From contig NC_052507.1 in assembly GCF_014356525.2 (NCBI RefSeq), positions 40,243,954 through 40,307,953 of the forward strand: a stretch of DNA of 64,000 bases, read 5' to 3'. This DNA comes from Nilaparvata lugens. Taxonomy: Eukaryota; Arthropoda; Insecta; Hemiptera; Delphacidae. A model generated the notes under the pieces. The model had not been told where the DNA came from and ran no database searches. It saw only the letters and a program-made list of their open reading frames with translations. Position numbers and translations under genes: made by a program. Positions 57,641 to 64,000 of this stretch are shown in pieces; positions within the stretch are counted from its first letter, which is position 1; each line of letters starts with the position of its first letter.

Positions 57641-60600
57641 GTCCTTCTATTGATCCAATACCACTCAATCATATTTATTATTCCGTGCAGAACAGCCATC
57701 AAAGGTCTTCAGCTATTAATTTTCCATTACTACTTGACAAGAATAAGAACAAATCGACAAGAGCTGAAGAGTACAACATTTCTATACGCAGTTTGAAGCA
57801 GATGAAATTTGGAAGCCCTGCAGTGGATAGTTGTATATGATAACAACATGACACTGATCTGGACTGAACTCCGAATCAATAATATTGAGTATCGTTATTG
57901 AAAAATATCATTTTATTATTGAAAAGAATATCATTATTGAGTATTAGAAAATGTATGAAAAGAGAAAAACCAATGACCTTACTGTAATATTACCAGTGCA
58001 ACAATCACCCAACAACTTCCCGTGATTCTATTGGTTTTCGATTAATCATTTTCCTGAGGTTATGGACATTGTTTAATAGAGCATTCAACGTTCTGACATT
58101 CTCTTAGTTTGCAGCATTAAAATTATAATTCAAAACTGTCAATTATCCCATTTTGTCAGTCTCAATTGAGATTGGAATTGGGATTTATTCGCAACAGGAG
58201 ATTAGTTACAAACATCATGAATGAAACATAAATTGTATGAATATTGATACATCATAGAAAACTGTACTGGAAATCAAATTTCCTTCTGCACTACCAACGA
58301 GAGAGAAACCTTGAGTGCTGGCAGTGAGTCGCAGGATACCACTTGAATGTAATTGTAATTTTGCTTACATATTTTCTATAATATAACCAAATTTTAAATA
58401 GCTTTACTATGTCTAATAACCTCCTATATTTTTATATAAGAACATAATCATATATGTCATAGAAATATTCGTAGTGATGTAAATAATGCTAGTATGTATA
58501 AGCGAATAAAAAAATTGAAGATGATAAAATATTAAATGTAAGCTGATAAGTAAAATTAATAATAGATATAAAAAATACAAAGTATAGCCTGAATGCATTT
58601 TTCAATGAAATGACCTCACTTGAAAAGCTCACTTAATAAATTGAAGAAATATATAATGCTCAAGGAATAAATTGAAAAAAATATTCCCACCATATTTAGT
58701 GGTAATTGTATCAATAACATTCATGAGATCTTCCAGAGAGTAATACAGTCACCACCCTTCACTCTCTAATGAAACAATAACAAGGACAATTCTGGGAAAC
58801 CTGTATTTGTGTTGACTTAGAGAGATGAGAGTGGGTGCAGCCCAATGAAATAAACGTTGAAATACAACTACAGAGTGTAGCTTCGTGGAATAGTAGCAAT
58901 ATAATTTGAAATTTCTCATTAGGAGTGCATGAGAATATCTTATTATTGCATGTATATTTTTTATTGTATGCGGTGTATAATTTGTTAGCCATATTGAAAA
59001 AATGTTCTTAACTGATGCAAACAATCAGAACTGATCATTTAAAAAAGGTAGACAATTGAACCTTGAGATGTTTAGGTAGAGACAGGCAGGACATGAGTAA
59101 ATACTGATTCAGCAGTGGGATGCTAGGACCATTGTGTCCGGATGATGGATAGAGTTTTGATTTGAATTGAACTAATGACCCTTCGGACTGGTTGACGTGT
59201 GAGCGGACCTTTGAAAGGCGAAAGCTTTTGTTGTCTGCGAGTCCACTCCATGGACCTCGCTTTAAAGAGCTATCAAGAATGGCCTCTTGTCTCTCACTCT
59301 CACCTAACTCACTCACTGATCATGAATCAAGTATTTTCATTGTTATCCTTCTCCTTTTTCCTCTTTCTCTTCTGCTGCTATGTAGTACTTGATTCACTCT
59401 GTTCTTAACTCTAAATCATTCTGATTGTGGTCCTAGTTCAATTGTGATACAGGTACACTCCCTCCCTCCCCCAGGCACACTTCATTCCTAATGCGTGAAA
59501 TTTTTTCAGGTCCCCTGAACTAATCTTTTGTGTCTGTTAAGATATTATGTTACAAAATCCCGATAGCGATAATTGTCAACTATTAAAGAATTTAAGAATT
59601 GAGATTAGTCAACTTGATTTGACTTTGGAATATTACAAATGTGTGTTTTTTGTAGGCCTACAGTACTATATTATTTAAAGATGCATGAAATTACTGTAGA
59701 ATGGAATAGTGAAGCCAATCTAGTCAATCCACTACGTTGACAGCCTTTTAATGTAGTACGTACTTCACAGGTGAGAACAAACATGGTCAAAATTTACATG
59801 TATAACGTTTAATTTTGATGAGACGAATTTTTGAATCAATGTATATTACTTGCAGTATCAATATGGATAATTAACAACCATAGTTCTGAGATGTCAATAT
59901 TCGAAAATCAGATTAGACTAGGAAGAATTATTATTCGTTGGGTTCTTTGAATATTTGAATCGGGTAGATCGTCTAAGTAGACGAGTAGTCTACTTAGTTT
60001 GGAAGTTCAAATACTGAGCATCACTATTTTTTGTTTACCTCACGAAAGAATAGGCGATTTCACTTGTGTAAATCCCAACATTTAATCTGAGTAGTCAATG
60101 AAATCGATTATTGTTTTCAAGCTGCTTTATTCCATCATCCTTAATATTATGAAGGAGATAAATTCATGCAGAACCATGAAGTAGATTCAGGATCAACAAC
60201 GCCGTAGCTCAAAATATTGTTCATTAGACCGTCAAAGGATGGATCCTGACGCTAATCAACAAATTTTCATAAGGATAAATTATTGCTGCTTCTAAACTGA
60301 GAACACGTAGTCTATGCACCTCGGCTTCACTTTGATTAATTAAGATAGCTTCAGGTTCCTGGGTTCAAGTTTTAGGTGCAGACACTCTCAAATATTACCA
60401 TCGGATAATAGATAAGAATATAGTGATAGATAAGAAGATAGTCATGTTATTTTGTCTCCAGATAGAACAGAACATGAACTAACTCATCCAACAACTCATC
60501 GAACTGTTGTTTGGAAAGCACTTGATGAATATTAATTATATTATAACAATACTTTGTGCAGCATAAATGTTGACTGGTCCTCACTCTCTAGATACTTCAG

Positions 60601-63461
60601 TTTGGATCACACTCAACGTTCTAGGGGAATTACGAAGTTCAATAATCAAATCGAGCCTTGCCATTTCTACTAAGGAACGTTTTTATTAGAAATTAAAAGC
60701 AAACCGTGCCTGATTAAAAAAAATAACAAACTTCGTTTAGAGATTCCTCCATTCTCAGATTTTCCTATGAATATCGTAAATTTCATTCACAATCAAAATA
60801 AGGAATCAATTGATTTGAAGAACTCAGGAAATGGAACACAAATCTGGAATAAAACCCAAGATAACTGGAAACTTGGTCTGGAAGAACAGCATTGTAGCTC
60901 TGAATACATGAACTGTTCCATTGAAACTCAATCCTATCCTGTATAATCTGTACAATTCCTTTTTCCATGAAATTCTGAACTCAACCACTCCATCGAACCA
61001 TTTTTTGTCGAATTATTTATCTAATATGATTAACTGGTATCAATGCCCCCTAAATTTTTAAATCTCTCCCAAATTTGAATCTTCTATTGAAAATAAATCA
61101 TCCTCACGCCCTTTATTGTATCGCTGTGATTCATTTATCCTGTTGAATGGAACTCTCCAATTACGAGACATCTCAGCATGATGTCAAGTACATTTACCAA
61201 TATTATTATCATTTAATTGATCTGGACGGTTAAGCAACTTTTTTACATAACTCAAGTACTAATTACCGCTCGTCTTGTTATTGTGAGGGCTAACCAAGCT
61301 GGCCTCTCAACTAAGAAGAAAAATTAACAATTAATTTTCAATAAGATTGAAATATTGCATAGCCTGGTTCAAATAAGACCCGAGTTCAACTCTTGATTCA
61401 GATTAATAATCAACAGTAGTTAATTTTGAACTGGAATGAAATATTGCACCGCCTGAATTTCGCTTGTCTTGTTTTCTTCCTTTTACATATCCGTTTCCCA
61501 CACCAGCATGCCAGTTTGCATCATTTATACTGTAGTGAGGGCCGAGTTACAATTGCGAATGAGAGCCATTAATGTCCTCGGACAAAATATATAGACATTC
61601 ACACTCTCACTCATTCTCTTTTGTTTCAAATACAGCCGAGAACAATAGTATCATCCTACTTACAAGCATATTTCAAATTTTAAATTCACTGTTGACGAAG
61701 TCACTGCTGATAACTAGTGTATGTTTCCTCTCTCTCTCTTTTCCCGGAATTTTACATATATATTGTTGGATTTTTCTTGCTAAATGTGAGTTAAAAAACG
61801 AGCAGTAGAGTTTTATTACTTATTTAATCTTGTATAGTTGATTTTTAGGTTTTGGATGTGGGGTTTGAGATTTTAAACAGTATTCTTACAGTTCTTACCT
61901 TCATTAGTATTCAAAAATACGGTTGGATCAATCCAGCCTCATGAGAAGCAATTACAAGTCTCATTATAGAATTCTGTGGTGAACAGAGAATCATAAATAA
62001 AACACAAATAATATGTTCTATATGATATAATGCGTGCTACTTTAATTGTAAGTTTTATTGAAGATTTCCAATAAAACGTTTTTTATAACTTTTCGATAGT
62101 TCAAGTGAAACACACTGAAAATTCAAAAATGTCAATAAAATAAATGTTTTCCAAATTGTTCATCAGTTCACAGTGAACGACAACTTTTTTATTGTCTTGT
62201 TTGATGGTGCTGATTTACTTCCAGCTCATTAGAGATTGATACTAGTGTAACAACCGAAGCAAGTTTCCCATACTATTTCATTGACAAATTCAAGTTATTT
62301 GTAATACATTGTAGACATTGACAATTTTAAGCAATTTTATGTCGTTTAGCAGGAAATTTTTCAGTTAAAGTTGATTAATTTAAAATTCATTTATTATCAG
62401 ATCTCATTATCATATTTTTCATCTTTGAAACTGTGAAATCAAAACATTCAAGCCTGACGACGTGAGTCATTGTGAAGGCCTAATATTTAATTGAAAGCTC
62501 AATTCAATATTTTATGAATGTTAACAATAATTAAATGTTTTGTATAGCCACATATAAATGAATTGAATCGAATATGATCCAAAATAATTACAGTGCTGAC
62601 TTCAAATATAATACAAACACTATTAGACGTAGAACACTCTCTGATTCTACCATAGATCCTCCTTTTAATCAACCACTGATCTAATGGGTAAGGTCCGATG
62701 AGCGATTTTAGGGGTTAGCAGTTCACTGAGCGATCCATTGTTTAGAATACCAATAAGGATAGGCAGATGCTTTGAATGAGTGAGCTTGAGTGTCATTAAT
62801 CATCAGGGACAGTGACGGAAGAAGGCTACAAGCGATGAATGGGTAGTGTCTTGTGTGTACTCGCAATATGATATTATATTGATGATAATGATGATTGAAT
62901 CAGTAATCAGTACCTACCACCTCCAATAAAAAAGAATCAGTTGTTATTATTATTAGCGTATGGCTTTGAATGGTGGGGAGACCCAAGGGTAGTTCCACAT
63001 CGCCGTATATAGTCCAAAGTTCCCTAATGGGAAACCGGACACTATGGTTATAGTGAGCACAATACTTTACATTTACACTTTTCACTTCGGAATAAAGTTC
63101 ATTTTGATGTTAAAAAGTCCAAACATATACAAAACTGAAACAAAACACAAAACCACTAAGCCAAATTTAGAAAATATTAAATTTAGACGATAAATTTAGA
63201 GCCGAAAATTTATAGCACGTTACAATTTTGCCATGGCAACCATAGTTGTTAATCAGTTGTTAATCAGATGGAACAGCTTTCAGGTTCGAGCATTTCAAAT
63301 TCATCTTCAATATCGGGGGCCGAGCTTCGCTCTGGAGTACAAAAGCATAGAAAATTTATCACGAAAGAAGAAATTATAATAACTTTCATACAGAAATGTT
63401 CTATCTAATCACAGTAAATTGAGATTAATTCCCGGAGGAATGCAAGAATTTCCCCCACAAA
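57641..63461. other. No gene recognised, about 5.8 kb
   Basis: AT-rich DNA. I checked the longer ORFs (for example 59035-59316 minus and 58749-59024 minus) and see no domains. An RFX X-box-like palindrome lies at 63227-63240. No RNA gene seen. Confidence 0.4.
63227..63240. promoter_or_regulatory. X-box-like palindrome (RFX type)
   Basis: TTTGCCATGGCAAC matches the RFX X-box GTTGCCATGGCAAC at 13 of 14 positions. RFX sites sit near cilia genes in insects, but no gene is visible beside it here, so it may be chance. Confidence 0.25.
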
Positions 63462-63599
63462 GGCCCAGTTGCACAAAAGCCGGTCAAATTTTAATCCTGA
63501 TTAACTTCACGTGAACCAAATCAGAGGAGATCATTTCAAAAAGATGGATCTACTGGAATTAATCAGGCTGAAAATAACCTGCCTTTTTGCAACCGGCAC
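63462..63599. mobile_element. Palindromic MITE, 138 bp
   Basis: The left end GGCCCAGTTGCACAAAAGCC and the reverse complement of the right end (GTGCCGGTTGCAAAAAGGCA) align, and pairing continues inward (CCTGATTAACTTC against CCTGATTAATTCC). Nearly the whole element is two inverted arms, as in foldback-like MITEs. No coding capacity and no clear target duplication. Confidence 0.75.
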
Positions 63600-63669
63600 T
63601 AAGTACCTGATTGAATGATCACAAAAGTTCAACAGCTGAGTCATAATTTTGATATAGTCCCACACACAT
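63599..63669 (+). repeat. Dispersed short repeat, copy of 44848-44922
   Basis: CTAAGTACCTG ... GTTCAACAGCTGAGTCATAA ... CCCACACACAT, same orientation as the 44.8-kb copy. It lies between the MITE and the Penelope fragment. Confidence 0.85.
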
Positions 63670-63675
63670 TTGTGG

Positions 63676-64000
63676 GGGATATTGGGTGATTGCAACAAAT
63701 TCTATATTGGACAAACAGGTAGACATTTCCATATCAGGTTTTAGAGAACATATCCAAGCACTAAAATCTGAAAATTATACACAAAAGTTGGCATTTGCTG
63801 AACACTTGATAGATTCAGGCCATAATTTTACAGATATAAATTCCAATATGAAAATACTAAATTATGGTAATAAAAGTGTTAAACTGAATGTTGAAGAAGA
63901 ATTTCATATTCATAGAGCAGCAAAATTAAACAGAGATAAAATAATAAACATAATCCAATTAGACACCAATAACCCCATTTTTGATAGAATCATGCAAATT
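63676..64000 (+). pseudogene. Penelope-like element, GIY-YIG endonuclease fragment
   Basis: The frame from 63688 reads DCNKFYIGQTGRHFHIRF and stops at TAG. Skipping one T restores REHIQALKSE, KLAFAEHLIDSGHNFTDINS and LNVEEEFHIHRAAKLNRDKI up to the window edge. YIGQTGR, R..EH, AEHL...H and EE..I are features of the GIY-YIG nuclease at the C-terminus of Penelope-like retroelements, which nicks target DNA. The RT part should lie upstream but is absent (a repeat and a MITE lie there), so the copy is 5'-truncated and frame-broken. It continues past the window. Confidence 0.85.

Overview
The window looks like nuclear DNA from an insect. It is AT-rich, has almost no host coding sequence, and is packed with decayed insect-type transposable elements: CR1/Jockey-like LINEs, a tRNA-derived SINE, short Helitrons with TC...CTAG ends, a Penelope-like GIY-YIG fragment, MITEs and long microsatellites. 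The one host coding piece I can support has canonical insect splice sites. The repeat families recall hemipteran (planthopper-like) genomes, but that placement is an inference. I see no operons, CRISPR arrays, rRNA genes or intact tRNA genes.

Layout. 0-5.4 kb: degenerate repeats, a 672-bp terminal-inverted-repeat element and a tRNA-derived SINE. 5.5-9.1 kb: a minus-strand Helitron, a 5'-truncated LINE (reverse transcriptase with YADD) and a second Helitron part; a paralogous locus at 33.2-33.8 kb shows the same two Helitron pieces without the LINE. 11.3-20.2 kb: a complete minus-strand LTR retrotransposon with two 2.4-kb LTRs about 99% identical, a tRNA-Lys-type primer binding site, a polypurine tract and one long coiled-coil gag ORF but no pol (a TR-GAG/LARD-type non-autonomous element). 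It lies in an (AT)n tract whose flanks carry a scrambled local duplication. 21.0-25.0 kb: a nest of long inverted repeats, a 360-bp CA tract and tandem arrays.

25.7 kb: a single 209-bp exon encoding the second half of an Ig domain, most like the sidestep family of insect cell-surface guidance receptors. Much of the surrounding DNA may therefore be intron. 27.0-30.4 kb: a plus-strand LINE with endonuclease, part of the RT and a CCHC knuckle, with the RT active site deleted. 31.9-32.8 kb: three tandem units of about 300 bp. 34.5-35.4 kb: a minus-strand LINE RT fragment. 39.5-40.3 kb: an asymmetric inverted-repeat element. 40.9-43.7 kb: a Jockey-like LINE broken mainly by four in-frame stops.

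48.1-49.2 kb: a LINE ORF1 (FP25K-C-like) remnant beside the 3' part of another LINE. 53.6-57.6 kb: a LINE split by a 1,973-bp solo LTR with TGTA target duplication; removing the LTR and one TGTA rejoins the reading frame. 63.46-64.0 kb: a palindromic MITE, a short dispersed repeat and the start of a Penelope-like GIY-YIG domain that runs off the window. The intervals 2.3-4.5, 9.1-10.6, 35.4-39.5, 45.2-48.1, 49.2-53.6 and 57.6-63.5 kb are AT-rich DNA in which I recognise no gene.

The genes do not form a pathway. What the window records is transposon nesting and decay around one host exon. I found no convincing new molecular system; the most informative items are the structural junctions between elements.
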